Assembly (NCBI GenBank): GCA_002715485.1
Contig: PAZL01000026.1
Span: 1 to 58,599 of the forward strand
Source of the DNA: Aequorivita sp.
Lineage (GTDB): Bacteria > Bacteroidota > Bacteroidia > Flavobacteriales > Flavobacteriaceae
DNA: 58,599 bases
Reading direction: 5' to 3'
Shown here: positions 33,277-42,749 of the stretch, one piece after another
Layout of the letters: each line of letters begins with the position of its first letter
Position numbering within the stretch: position 1 is the stretch's first letter
The notes under the pieces: generated by a model
Database searches by the model: none
Told to the model about the DNA's origin: nothing
The model's input: the letters and a program-made list of their open reading frames with translations, nothing else
Translations under genes and position numbers: made by a program

Positions 33277-33768
33277 CTATTTTTCAAACTCAATAACCTC
33301 TAAATTTTGAATTTTTTCCCCATCAATTTCAAAACGTAACATTGTTCGTGCTTTTTGAAAACCGTGTTTGCCAACCGCACCGGGATTCATATGAAGCAAT
33401 TTTGTGGTTTTATCTGGCATCACTTTTAGAATATGGGAATGCCCACAGATAAAAATTTTTGGTGGATTTGAATAAATTTCCTGCCGGATTGACGGATTGT
33501 ACCTTCCCGGATAACCGCCAATGTGCGTTATCCAAACGTCAACCTCTTCGCACATAAAACGGTTGTGAAGCGGAAATTCCATCCGCGCTTCTGTGTTGTC
33601 TATATTTCCATAAACTGCGCGAAGCGGCTTCAATTTTTTTATTGCGTCAGTAACCGAAAGATCACCAATATCTCCGGCATGCCAAACTTCATCAGCCTGT
33701 TTTACGTATTTCAGGATTTTTTCGTCAATATAGCTGTGCGTGTCACTAAGGAGTAATATTTTTTTCAA
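33277..33768 (-). CDS. YfcE/MJ0936-type metallophosphoesterase (163 aa)
   Basis: Calcineurin-like phosphodiesterase. Metal-binding motifs in order: LLLSDTHS, HAGDIGD, VYGNID, THIGG and CGHSHI. The single-domain size fits the YfcE family, which cleaves phosphodiester model substrates; the natural substrate is unknown. The start codon is TTG at 33768 (MKKILLLSDTH when read as Met). It is convergent with the DUF4293 gene and divergent from truA. Confidence 0.92.
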   Translation of the reverse strand: MKKILLLSDTHSYIDEKILKYVKQADEVWHAGDIGDLSVTDAIKKLKPLRAVYGNIDNTEARMEFPLHNRFMCEEVDVWITHIGGYPGRYNPSIRQEIYSNPPKIFICGHSHILKVMPDKTTKLLHMNPGAVGKHGFQKARTMLRFEIDGEKIQNLEVIEFEK

Positions 33769-33909
33769 GTTTGAATTATTATAGTAAGGATTGACTGTTT
33801 TTCAAAACACCTAAAATGCTTCTATGGCGAAGGTATTAAGTTTTTCAAAGTTATAGCAGAAATGCTGGTCTGTAAATTGTAATTTTGTCGATTCTGAAAA
33901 AAAATCCAA

Positions 33910-34653
33910 GTGCGATATTTTATAGAAATAGCCTATAACGGAAAAAATTATTTTGGATGGCAGCGCCAGCCCGAACAGATTACCGTACAGCAAATATTGG
34001 AGGAAACCATTTCAACATTACTTCGGGCGGAAATAAAAATCACCGGAGCCGGTAGAACCGATACGGGCGTACACGCCAAACAGCTCTTTGCACATTTCGA
34101 TTTTGATGAAATTGAAAATTTTGATGAATTTATTTTTAGAATGAATTCCTTTCTTCCAAAGGATATTTCAGTAAAAAATATTTTTGAAGTAAAAGATAAT
34201 AAACATGCACGTTTTGATGCAGTGGAACGGGAATACGAATACGTTATTTCGCTCGGCAAAGACCCTTTCAGTCAAGATTTTACCTTTCAGATTCACAATG
34301 TGCCAAATGTAGCTTTAATGAACCAGGCCGCTGAAATGCTATTGGCCCATAGAGATTTTCAATGCTTTTCACGATCCAAAACCGATGTAAAAACGTACAA
34401 TTGCACCATCGTAAAAGCATTTTGGGAAGCTAAGGATAATAGACTTATTTTTACCATTGCCGCAGACCGATTTCTTCGGAATATGGTTCGCGCAATTGTT
34501 GGGACGCTTTTGGATGTGGGTTATGGAAAAACTACATTGGAAGATTTTAAAGCAATACTGAAAAGTAAAAGTAGAGAAGAAGCGGGAGCATCCGCACCTG
34601 CACACGGGCTGTATTTAACGAAAGTTATTTACCCCGATAACATAAAAGCATAA
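33910..34653 (+). CDS. truA: tRNA pseudouridine(38-40) synthase
   Basis: Converts uridines 38-40 in the tRNA anticodon arm to pseudouridine. The catalytic aspartate is in AGRTDTGVHA; other family blocks are YNGKNYFGWQRQP near the N-terminus, RFDAVEREYEYVI, and RFLRNMVRAIVGTLLDVG near the C-terminus. Length 247 aa is normal. Translation starts at GTG. A TAATTTTG box at 33880-33887 may be its promoter -7 element. Its stop overlaps the next ATG by one base (TAATG). Confidence 0.96.
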   Translation: MRYFIEIAYNGKNYFGWQRQPEQITVQQILEETISTLLRAEIKITGAGRTDTGVHAKQLFAHFDFDEIENFDEFIFRMNSFLPKDISVKNIFEVKDNKHARFDAVEREYEYVISLGKDPFSQDFTFQIHNVPNVALMNQAAEMLLAHRDFQCFSRSKTDVKTYNCTIVKAFWEAKDNRLIFTIAADRFLRNMVRAIVGTLLDVGYGKTTLEDFKAILKSKSREEAGASAPAHGLYLTKVIYPDNIKA

Positions 34654-36419
34654 TGGCAGAAACCACAGGAAACGCATTCGATTTTAAGCTTTTTAAGCGA
34701 TTGCTGGCTTTTACAAAGCCGTACCGCGGGGTATTTTATTTTGTAGCATTTGCAGCAATTGTCATGTCCGGGCTTGCCGTGCTACGTCCATATCTTTTGG
34801 AATTGGCCATAGATAATTCTATGGTTCCCAAAGATGGCGACGGATTTTTGAAGTACATCATTTTAATGGTTGTTGTACTTATGTTGGAAGTGATTTTCCA
34901 ATTCGCCTTCATATTTTACACCAACTGGCTTGGGCAAAGCGTAATCCGCGATATGCGCCAAAAACTCTTCCGCTTGATGATGAGCTTCAAGATGAAATAT
35001 TTTGATAAGAGCGCCGTAGGAAGGTTGACTACTCGTGCGGTAAACGATGTGGAAACCATATCCAGTATTTTCAGTGAAGGTTTGTTTATGATTATTAGTG
35101 ATTTGCTAAAAATGCTTGTTATTGCTGGTTTTATGCTTTACCAAAGTTGGCGATTGTCGTTGATAGTTTTTATTGTTTTGCCTTTTATCTTGTATGCAAC
35201 ACGTGTTTTTCAAAAAGCGATGAAAGTTGCATTTGAAGATGTTCGTAATCAGGTTGCAAACCTGAACACCTTTGTTCAGGAGCGTATTACCGGAATGAAA
35301 ATAGTTCAGATTTTCACCCGTGAAAAAACAGAATACGAGCGCTTTCAGGAAATAAATAAGGACCACAGAAAAGCGTGGATAAAAACGGTTTGGTATAACT
35401 CTATTTTCTTCCCTATTGCTGAAACTGCCGGGGCCGTAGCTACCGGTTTGGTGGTTTGGTACGGAGGCCTTAACATCATAGGCGGTGGCTTTGTTACACT
35501 GGGTATTATTACGGCATTCATACAGTATGCTGAAATGCTCTTCAGGCCACTAAGGCAGATTGCCGATAAGTTTAACACGCTACAAATGGGGATGGTGGCC
35601 GCAAATCGTGTTTTCGGTATTCTCGATACCAAATCGCACATCGCTGATACCGGGACAGTTGATTATACCAGTACCAATGGTGAGATTGAATTCAAAAATG
35701 TACACTTTGGATATAACGAAGACGAAGAAGTAATAAAGGGGATTTCTTTTAAGGCAAACCCCGGTGAAACCGTTGCTATTGTTGGCGCTACCGGTGCTGG
35801 AAAAAGTACGATTATTAATCTTTTGAATCGTTTTTACGAAATAAACAGTGGCGATATTTTAATAGATGGAATTTCTTTAAAGGATTACAAACTGGCATCA
35901 CTTCGGGGGCAGATAGCTGTGGTCTTGCAGGATGTGTTCCTATTTGCGGATTCAATTTTAAATAATATTACACTCAGCAACCCAAACATTTCCGAAGAGG
36001 AGGTAATAGCGGCAGCAAAGGAAATAGGTGTCCATAAATTCATTCAATCGCTTCCCGATGGCTATCATTATAATGTGAAGGAACGTGGCAGTATGCTTTC
36101 GTCAGGACAGCGGCAGCTCATATCATTTTTGCGTGCCTATGTTAGCAAGCCGAGCATTTTGGTTCTGGACGAAGCTACTTCTTCCGTAGATACTTATTCA
36201 GAGGAATTGATTCAAACAGCTACCGATAAAATTACAAAAGGCCGAACTTCTATTGTTATTGCACATCGTTTGGCTACTATCAAAAAGGCAGATAAAATTA
36301 TTGTGATGGATGCTGGGAAAATTGTGGAAGAAGGAACGCACAAAGAGTTGCTAAAATTGGAAAACGGTCTCTACAAGAATCTTTACGAAGTACAGTTTAT
36401 GGCAGAAGAAGCTATTTAA
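34653..36419 (+). CDS. ABC exporter half-transporter (MsbA-like), 588 aa
   Basis: Six-helix membrane domain (about 25-305) fused to a nucleotide-binding domain. The latter has Walker A GATGAGKST, Q-loop VLQDVFLF, signature LSSGQRQL, Walker B ILVLDEATSS and H-loop IAHRLATI. It acts as a homodimer or as one half of a heterodimer to export lipids or small hydrophobic molecules; MsbA-type lipid flipping is possible but the substrate is not readable. It is translationally coupled to truA. Its stop is 2 bp from the convergent cdaA stop. Confidence 0.94.
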   Translation: MAETTGNAFDFKLFKRLLAFTKPYRGVFYFVAFAAIVMSGLAVLRPYLLELAIDNSMVPKDGDGFLKYIILMVVVLMLEVIFQFAFIFYTNWLGQSVIRDMRQKLFRLMMSFKMKYFDKSAVGRLTTRAVNDVETISSIFSEGLFMIISDLLKMLVIAGFMLYQSWRLSLIVFIVLPFILYATRVFQKAMKVAFEDVRNQVANLNTFVQERITGMKIVQIFTREKTEYERFQEINKDHRKAWIKTVWYNSIFFPIAETAGAVATGLVVWYGGLNIIGGGFVTLGIITAFIQYAEMLFRPLRQIADKFNTLQMGMVAANRVFGILDTKSHIADTGTVDYTSTNGEIEFKNVHFGYNEDEEVIKGISFKANPGETVAIVGATGAGKSTIINLLNRFYEINSGDILIDGISLKDYKLASLRGQIAVVLQDVFLFADSILNNITLSNPNISEEEVIAAAKEIGVHKFIQSLPDGYHYNVKERGSMLSSGQRQLISFLRAYVSKPSILVLDEATSSVDTYSEELIQTATDKITKGRTSIVIAHRLATIKKADKIIVMDAGKIVEEGTHKELLKLENGLYKNLYEVQFMAEEAI

Positions 36420-36421
36420 CC

Positions 36422-37192
36422 CTAACTTAAATCTTTCTTTAGAATTTTAAATAATTCATCGGTGTCTTCAAAAAGCACAAAATCGCCATCTTTTAAATAT
36501 GAAATCTGACCGTTTTCTTCGGAAACAACCAAACAAACCGCATCAGTCTTTTCAGTAATACCCACAGCCGCACGATGCCGAAGCCCAAATCGCAAAGGAA
36601 TCTTTCTATCGTTTGAAACTGGTAAAATAACTCGGGTTGCCGTAATTCTATTCTCCTCTATAATCATAGCGCCGTCGTGCAAAGGACTGTTCTTGAAAAA
36701 AATACTTTCAATAATGGGTTGGTTTACTTCCAGATTCATTTCATCACCAGTGTTTTTAACAAAATCAAGACTGTTGTTTCGCTGGAGAACAATTAGCGCT
36801 CCTGTGTGTGAAGAAGACATTTTTTTGCAGGCCGCTATAATTCCTTCCAAATTGGTTTTAAGCCCTTCATTTCCTGAAAATTTAAACTGTTTCAGAAACC
36901 TTCGCCTCGCATTGAAATTCGTAGAGCCCAACATCAACAAAAACTTCCTGATTTCGGGCTGGAAAACTACCACCAATGCAAACATACCAACACCTAAAAA
37001 ACCGCCGAGAATCTTGCTTAAAAGCTCCATTTCCAAAAGTTGGGTAACTACGTAAATGGCATAAACGATGATAATTCCCACCAGAATATTAATGGCAACT
37101 GTGCCTTTTACCAAATTATAGAGATAATACAGCAGGAATGCCACCAGCACAATATCTACAATATCTATAATTCGAATGTCGAGAAAATCCAA
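36422..37192 (-). CDS. cdaA: Diadenylate cyclase (CdaA type)
   Basis: Makes cyclic di-AMP from two ATP. Three N-terminal transmembrane helices (about 10-82), a short coiled linker, then the DAC domain with both catalytic motifs: DGAMII and RHRAAVG. It sits with folP upstream on the same strand, as in many Bacteroidota. The start is TTG at 37192 (MDFLDIRIIDIV when read as Met); no ATG is available in the right place. c-di-AMP in this group regulates osmolyte and K+ balance. Confidence 0.95.
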   Translation of the reverse strand: MDFLDIRIIDIVDIVLVAFLLYYLYNLVKGTVAINILVGIIIVYAIYVVTQLLEMELLSKILGGFLGVGMFALVVVFQPEIRKFLLMLGSTNFNARRRFLKQFKFSGNEGLKTNLEGIIAACKKMSSSHTGALIVLQRNNSLDFVKNTGDEMNLEVNQPIIESIFFKNSPLHDGAMIIEENRITATRVILPVSNDRKIPLRFGLRHRAAVGITEKTDAVCLVVSEENGQISYLKDGDFVLFEDTDELFKILKKDLS

Positions 37193-37242
37193 GGGTGTGC
37201 GTTTTTTTGTAAAAGTACTTTAAAAATTTTAATGGATTGCCG

Positions 37243-38070
37243 TCAAGATTTTAGGTTTTCAAACAATTTTACACATTCCACGGCTTCTTTTACATCGTGC
37301 ACCCTTAAGATGGATGCACCTTTTAAAAGCGCGATTGTATTTAGGGAAGTGGTTCCGTTCAATGCATTTTCTGCGGAAGTATCCAACGTTTTGTAAATCA
37401 TGGATTTTCGGGAAATACCCGCTAAAATTGGAACGTCCAAATTTTGAAAAAGCTCCAGATTATTCAAAAGCTGAAAACTTTGTTGTCGGGTTTTGGCAAA
37501 GCCAAAACCCGGATCGGCAATGATATCGTTGATGCCTTCCGATTTAGCAAGCGCTATTTTTTCAGCTAAATCTTTTAATACATCAATGGTTACATTTTTA
37601 TATTTGGTAAGTTTTGCCATCGTTTTTGGGTTACCGCGCATGTGCATCAAAATATACGGCACCTTCAGTTTTGCAACAACTTTATACATTTCAGCATCCA
37701 AAGTTCCACCGGAAACATCATTAACAATCGCTGCTCCAGCTTCCACGGCTTTTTTTGCAACTTTGCTTCGGAAAGTGTCTACGGAAATCAACGCTTGTGG
37801 AAAACTTTTCAGAATAGTTTCAATTGCTCCAGCAGCTCTTTCAATCTCATCTTTTTCTGAAACTTCCTCAGCACCCGGGCGTGTACTGTAACCGCCCACA
37901 TCCAAAAATGTAGCGCCTTCCGAAAGCAATTTTTCGGCTTGCTTCAAAATTTCCTTTTCTGAAAAAGTTTTTCCGCCGTCATAAAACGAATCTGGCGTAA
38001 TATTTATAATGCCCATCACTTTGGGCTTGGAAAGGTCTATGAGTTGGCCTCGGCAATTAAGGGTCTGCAA
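37243..38070 (-). CDS. folP: Dihydropteroate synthase
   Basis: Condenses p-aminobenzoate with dihydropterin pyrophosphate in folate synthesis; the target of sulfonamides. It has the pterin-binding blocks MGIINITPDSFYDGG, FLDVGGYSTRPGAEEV, VNDVSGG and DPGFGFAKT, plus the C-terminal LRVHDVKEA. Length 275 aa is typical. It is read from a TTG start at 38070. The cdaA gene follows after 50 bp. Divergent from the DUF1599 gene with 54 bp between starts. Confidence 0.96.
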   Translation of the reverse strand: MQTLNCRGQLIDLSKPKVMGIINITPDSFYDGGKTFSEKEILKQAEKLLSEGATFLDVGGYSTRPGAEEVSEKDEIERAAGAIETILKSFPQALISVDTFRSKVAKKAVEAGAAIVNDVSGGTLDAEMYKVVAKLKVPYILMHMRGNPKTMAKLTKYKNVTIDVLKDLAEKIALAKSEGINDIIADPGFGFAKTRQQSFQLLNNLELFQNLDVPILAGISRKSMIYKTLDTSAENALNGTTSLNTIALLKGASILRVHDVKEAVECVKLFENLKS

Positions 38071-38124
38071 TTTTTTAAATTGATATATTTAAGCGAAATT
38101 TACGCAAAATCTTAGACATCACTA

Positions 38125-38679
38125 ATGGCCGATACTTCAAATCAATATAACGACCAGATTGAAAAATGCAGGGAGCTGTTTATCAAGAAAATGCACGATT
38201 ACGGAAGCGCATGGCGCATTCTCAGACTTCCATCCCTTACTGACCAAATTTTTATAAAGGCACAGCGCATTCGCGGTTTGCAGCAAAATGCCGAGCAAAA
38301 AATTCAAGAGGACGAAACCAGCGAGTTTATCGGGATTGTAAATTATTCTATTATGGCATTGATTCAATTGGATAAAGGTGTGGTAGAGCAGCCCGATCTT
38401 TCATTAGAGGAAGCTACCCAACTTTACGATGAACAAGTTGCTAAAACAAAACAATTAATGATGGATAAAAACCACGATTATGGCGAGGCGTGGCGTGATA
38501 TGCGGGTAAGTTCGTTAACAGATTTGATTCTTCAGAAATTGCTGCGCGTGAAACAGATTGAAAATAATAGTGGGAAAACCTTGGTGTCCGAAGGTATTGA
38601 TGCAAATTATCAGGATATGATAAATTATGCGATTTTCGCATTGATCCATTTGGAGGAAGGAAAAGAGAATAAAAAATAA
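38125..38679 (+). CDS. DUF1599 protein with two tandem copies of the domain (184 aa)
   Basis: Two homologous halves, about residues 8-85 and 96-178. Each has the same layout: KMHDYGSAWRILRLPSLTDQ in the first and KNHDYGEAWRDMRVSSLTDL in the second, then a long helix and a final INYAIxALI-type segment. The repeated HDYG and AWR motifs are the family hallmark. Function unknown, but the all-alpha pattern recalls nucleotide pyrophosphohydrolase-like bundles (weak inference). It heads the plus-strand run DoxX, permease, thioredoxin-like, tpiA, prmA, clpS. Confidence 0.9.
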   Translation: MADTSNQYNDQIEKCRELFIKKMHDYGSAWRILRLPSLTDQIFIKAQRIRGLQQNAEQKIQEDETSEFIGIVNYSIMALIQLDKGVVEQPDLSLEEATQLYDEQVAKTKQLMMDKNHDYGEAWRDMRVSSLTDLILQKLLRVKQIENNSGKTLVSEGIDANYQDMINYAIFALIHLEEGKENKK

Positions 38680-38689
38680 AATATAGAGC

Positions 38690-40408
38690 ATGAAAATATT
38701 AGTCGGAATATCAAGAATAATAGTAGGCGTACTTTTTATAATAAGCGGATTGATAAAACTGAACGACCCCGTTGGTTTTTCATTTAAATTGAAAGACTAC
38801 TTCGCGCCGGAAGTTTTAGACCTTGGATTCTTGGTTCCGTATGCTTTACTGATTGCAATTTTTGTCGTGATTTTTGAAGTTCTCCTGGGCGTTGCGCTGC
38901 TTTTGGGTTACCTGAAAAGGTTTACGCTTTGGTCGCTATTGCTTATGATTGTATTTTTCACGTTTCTTACATTTTACTCTGCATATTTCAACAAAGTAAC
39001 CGATTGCGGTTGTTTTGGGGATGCAATAAAGCTTACACCTTGGGAATCTTTCACAAAAGATATCGTACTACTGGTTTTGATTTTGATTCTATTTGTGGGA
39101 AAAAATTATATACAGCCATTTTTTACTAAAGGCACGCGCAGCATACTCATATTTGCATCTTTCGTTTTCTGTCTCGGAATCACGTATTATGTTTTGCTGC
39201 ACTTGCCAATTATAGATTTTCGTCCGTATAAAATTGGTGCAAATATTAAGGAGGGAATGACCGTTCCCGAAGATGCACCTGGCCCTATTTATGAATACCA
39301 GTGGAAATTCAATGTCAATGGCGAAGAAAAAACAATAACCACTAACGGCGAATATCCGCAAGTTGATGGCGAATTGATAAGTACCGAAACCGAAATGATA
39401 CAGGAAGGCTATACGCCACCAATCCACGATTTCACGATGGAACGTGATGGTGAGGATTATACTCAGCAATTTTTAAACGAAGAAAATTTGGTAGTGGTGA
39501 TAGCCTATAGTTTAGGAAATACAGAAAAGGACGGCTATATTCCCATAAAGGAAGTAACCGATAAAGCCATAAAAAATGGTTACAACGTGATAGGATTATC
39601 AGCTTCCTCACAAGAAATGACCGAGGCTTTAACCGAAAAATACAAATTGAATTTCAACTTTTATTTCTGTGATGAAACTACGCTGAAAACCATTGTGCGT
39701 AGCAATCCAGGTATTTTGGAACTGGACAATGGAACAATCAAACAAAAGCTTCACTGGAACGACGCTACAAAATTAGAGCTTCCTGTTGTTGAAAATGCAA
39801 AACCAAAACTTGATTTATCCTTAAAGCAACGTTTGGATAGCATAGCTGTGCTAGACCAAAAATATCGTGCGCTAATGCAGACAAAATCTTTGGAAGAAAG
39901 AAAAAAATTGGGTGAAAGTATGGGGCTTTCCGAAGCAGAATATAGTGGCGATTTGGTAAAAATGCAAAGTGTTTCGGACAGTGTAAATATGATTTTTATT
40001 GAAAAATATTTTATTCAAAAAGGTTATCCGGGCAAATCTGTAGTTGGCGAAGAATCAAGCTTGGTTGCGTGGAATGTTTTACAACACAATCCAGATAAGA
40101 TACCACTTTATTTACCGTTGGTAAAAAAAGCTGCTGATAACGGGGAAATTCCAAAAACTTCAGCAGCAATGATGGAAGACCGTTATTTGATGACGGATGG
40201 CAAACCACAAATTTATGGTACCCAAGGAATGACGTTTGACGATGCCCGTGGCTCTTTTATTTGGCCCATTGAAAACCCCGAAAAGGTAAATGAAAGAAGA
40301 AAAGAAGCTGGTTTTGACGAAACCATTGAAGAATATGCCAAAATCCTTTTTGGTGATGACTTTGTATATGAGTCTCGTACTATCGAACAAGTAAGCCAAC
40401 AACAATAG
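38690..40408 (+). CDS. DoxX-like membrane protein fused to a thioredoxin-fold-like domain (BT_3928 family)
   Basis: N-terminal DoxX-type four-helix membrane region (about 1-150: SGLIKLNDPVGFSFKLKDYF, TDCGCFGDAIKLTPWESF). It is followed by a soluble region of about 400 residues that includes a thioredoxin-like stretch (NEENLVVVIAYSLGNTEKDG, GYNVIGLSASSQEMTEAL) without the CxxC pair. This matches the Bacteroidota BT_3928 family of unknown function. The DCGC near the fourth helix is conserved in relatives. It is followed without spacing by the permease gene and probably acts in the membrane in redox or transport processes (inference). Confidence 0.85.
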   Translation: MKILVGISRIIVGVLFIISGLIKLNDPVGFSFKLKDYFAPEVLDLGFLVPYALLIAIFVVIFEVLLGVALLLGYLKRFTLWSLLLMIVFFTFLTFYSAYFNKVTDCGCFGDAIKLTPWESFTKDIVLLVLILILFVGKNYIQPFFTKGTRSILIFASFVFCLGITYYVLLHLPIIDFRPYKIGANIKEGMTVPEDAPGPIYEYQWKFNVNGEEKTITTNGEYPQVDGELISTETEMIQEGYTPPIHDFTMERDGEDYTQQFLNEENLVVVIAYSLGNTEKDGYIPIKEVTDKAIKNGYNVIGLSASSQEMTEALTEKYKLNFNFYFCDETTLKTIVRSNPGILELDNGTIKQKLHWNDATKLELPVVENAKPKLDLSLKQRLDSIAVLDQKYRALMQTKSLEERKKLGESMGLSEAEYSGDLVKMQSVSDSVNMIFIEKYFIQKGYPGKSVVGEESSLVAWNVLQHNPDKIPLYLPLVKKAADNGEIPKTSAAMMEDRYLMTDGKPQIYGTQGMTFDDARGSFIWPIENPEKVNERRKEAGFDETIEEYAKILFGDDFVYESRTIEQVSQQQ

Positions 40409-41485
40409 ATGGCGGGTTACATCCTTCAAAAAATAGGCTATGCATTGCTCACCTTGTTTGGGGTTGTGACCGTGATTTTTTTACTTTTTACAATCCTTCC
40501 CGGCGATCCCGCGCGGATGATGTTGGGCCAAAACGAAACCGCGGAACAACTTGCCGTGGTAAAAAAGAAATATGGTTTTGATCAACCAGCTTCAGTCCAA
40601 TATATTCGTTATTTGAACGATTTATCGCCTATATCTTTTCACAGTAAAAATTCCAAAGATTATACTTTTCTTTCCGAAGGAAAGTACAATGCTGTAAAAT
40701 TATTTTCTATCGGAAATACCAACGTAGTATTAAAAACACCTTATTTACGCGAATCTTTTCAAAAGAATGGAAAGGAGGTTAGTGAAGTGATCGCAGAAAC
40801 GCTTCCAAATACCTTTATTTTGGCAATTTCGGCAATTGTAATCGCAATGCTGATAGGGGTTTTACTCGGCATCATTTCGGTTCTTTTTAAAGACGGATTT
40901 ATAGATAAAGCAATTCAATTGATAAGTACCTTGGGGATGAGCGTTCCCTCGTTTTTCAGTGCTATTATCTTTGCTTGGATTTTTGGCTTTTTGCTTCACG
41001 AATACACAAATTTAAATATGACAGGGAGCCTTTATGAAGTTGATGATTTCGGGAATGGCAAATATATTCAATGGAAAAACTTGATACTTCCTGCAATTGT
41101 TTTGGGCATTCGCCCGCTTGCTGTTGTGAGCCAATTAATGCGAAATTCATTGCTTGAGGTTTTAAACCAGGATTACATTCGCACCGCAAAAGCAAAAGGG
41201 CTTTCTTTCAATCAAATTATAAAAAGGCATGCGTTAAAAAATTCACTCAATCCGGTAGTTACGGCTATTTCAGGATGGTTTGCAAGTATGCTTGCGGGAG
41301 CGGTATTTGTTGAGTACATTTTTGGGTGGAACGGTTTGGGAAAAGAAATTGTAAACGCGCTGAATACACTAGATTTACCTGTAATTATGGGATCCGTTTT
41401 GGTAATTGCGACATTGTTTATTTTAATCAATATTTTTGTGGATATAATTTACGGTTGGCTCGACCCGAAGATTAGTAGGCAATAG
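40409..41485 (+). CDS. ABC transporter permease, DppB/OppB type (358 aa)
   Basis: Membrane component of a binding-protein-dependent dipeptide or oligopeptide-type importer. It has an N-terminal helix followed by FTILPGDPARMMLGQNETAE, and the EAA-type coupling region AKGLSFNQIIKRHALKNSL, ending with VEYIFGWNGLGKEI. Only this permease is present: no DppC partner, ATPase or substrate-binding protein lies in the window. Such isolated permeases at this site are common in Bacteroidota, where partners sit elsewhere (established pattern; the partner here is unknown). Its ATG begins at the base after the preceding stop codon. Confidence 0.93.
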   Translation: MAGYILQKIGYALLTLFGVVTVIFLLFTILPGDPARMMLGQNETAEQLAVVKKKYGFDQPASVQYIRYLNDLSPISFHSKNSKDYTFLSEGKYNAVKLFSIGNTNVVLKTPYLRESFQKNGKEVSEVIAETLPNTFILAISAIVIAMLIGVLLGIISVLFKDGFIDKAIQLISTLGMSVPSFFSAIIFAWIFGFLLHEYTNLNMTGSLYEVDDFGNGKYIQWKNLILPAIVLGIRPLAVVSQLMRNSLLEVLNQDYIRTAKAKGLSFNQIIKRHALKNSLNPVVTAISGWFASMLAGAVFVEYIFGWNGLGKEIVNALNTLDLPVIMGSVLVIATLFILINIFVDIIYGWLDPKISRQ

Positions 41486-41526
41486 CAGTTATCAGAATAT
41501 TTTCAACAGTAACAAAATTCAAAATC

Positions 41527-42003
41527 ATGAAAACATTAATGGTCTTACTTTTACTTGTAAGCTTTGTACAGGCTCAGGAAAAATCCTTTTCCGAGGCTGC
41601 TCTGAACGAAAAATTTCTTTCTGAAAATAATGTTGAAATAAATTTTTCAGAAATACTTCAACAGTACAAAGGGAAAACTATTTTTATAGATATTTGGGCC
41701 AGTTGGTGCAAGGACTGTATCGTGGGAATGCCGAAGGTGCAAAAGCTTCGTGAAGAAAATCCTCAAGTTGTATTCCTGTTCCTTTCGTTGGATAAAGAAA
41801 CGGAGAGCTGGAAACACGGAATTGAAAAATACGGTGTTGTTGGCGAAAATTATTTTATCCCTGCCGGATGGAAGGGTGATTTTTGTTCCTCTATAGATTT
41901 AGATTGGATTCCCAGATATATGATTGTGAATTCCGAAGGCGAAATCAGCCTTTACAAAGCCATTGAAACGAATGATGAAAATCTTATAAAAGCATTGAAA
42001 TGA
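41527..42003 (+). CDS. Exported TlpA/ResA-type thioredoxin-like protein (158 aa)
   Basis: N-terminal signal peptide (MKTLMVLLLLVSFVQAQ) and a thioredoxin fold with the redox motif WASWCKDC (Cys pair in CKDC), then MPKVQKLREENP and the cis-proline region DLDWIPRYMIV. It likely reduces or oxidises disulfides in the periplasm. The CKDC center is a known variant in Bacteroidota. Its last four bases overlap the tpiA start (ATGA), so translation is coupled to tpiA. Confidence 0.9.
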   Translation: MKTLMVLLLLVSFVQAQEKSFSEAALNEKFLSENNVEINFSEILQQYKGKTIFIDIWASWCKDCIVGMPKVQKLREENPQVVFLFLSLDKETESWKHGIEKYGVVGENYFIPAGWKGDFCSSIDLDWIPRYMIVNSEGEISLYKAIETNDENLIKALK

Positions 42004-42749
42004 GAAAAAAAATAGTAGCTGGAAATTGGAAAATGAACAATGATTTGGCCGAAACCGAAATGTTTTTGGTAGAATTGAAAAAGCAGGTATTTCCAGAAGA
42101 TGTGGTAGTAATGATCGCCCCACCTTTTACAAATTTAAACCACACTTTCCGATCTTTACGCGAGCACCCTGTGGTACTTGTCGCCCAGAATATGCACCAG
42201 AGCAATGAAGGCGCTTTTACTGGTGAAATCTCAGCAAAAATGCTGAAAAGCGTAGGGGCAAACACCGTTATTTTAGGTCACAGCGAGCGCCGTGCGTATT
42301 TTAACGAAGACAGTGCCATACTTGCTGAAAAAGTGAATACGGCCCTTAAAAATGAAATGACCGTTATTTTCTGTATTGGTGAGGAATTGGATGACAGAAA
42401 GAAAGGAAACCATTTTGAATTAATAAAAACACAGCTTTTCGAAGGCCTCTTCCATATTTCAAATGGTGCTTGGGAAAATATCATCATTGCTTATGAACCG
42501 GTCTGGGCCATTGGAACCGGTGAAACTGCAAGCCCAGAGCAGGCGCAGGAAATGCACAATTTTATAAGAAAAACTATTGCTGAAAATTATTCCAAAGCAA
42601 TAGCCGATGAGGTTTCAATTCTTTACGGCGGAAGTGTAAAACCAGACAATGCATCTGAAATCTTTGGGCAAAATGATGTTGACGGAGGCTTGATTGGAGG
42701 GGCTTCGCTAAAAGTTGATAGTTTTATGAAGATTGTAAATTCATTTTAA
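42000..42749 (+). CDS. tpiA: Triosephosphate isomerase
   Basis: Interconverts dihydroxyacetone phosphate and glyceraldehyde-3-phosphate. Catalytic Lys11 in GNWKMN, catalytic His in ILGHSERR, catalytic Glu in AYEPVWAIGTG, and phosphate-binding loop LYGGSVKP. Length 249 aa is standard. Start overlaps the thioredoxin-like gene stop by four bases and its stop overlaps the prmA start by one base, so the three are tightly coupled. Confidence 0.98.
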   Translation: MRKKIVAGNWKMNNDLAETEMFLVELKKQVFPEDVVVMIAPPFTNLNHTFRSLREHPVVLVAQNMHQSNEGAFTGEISAKMLKSVGANTVILGHSERRAYFNEDSAILAEKVNTALKNEMTVIFCIGEELDDRKKGNHFELIKTQLFEGLFHISNGAWENIIIAYEPVWAIGTGETASPEQAQEMHNFIRKTIAENYSKAIADEVSILYGGSVKPDNASEIFGQNDVDGGLIGGASLKVDSFMKIVNSF

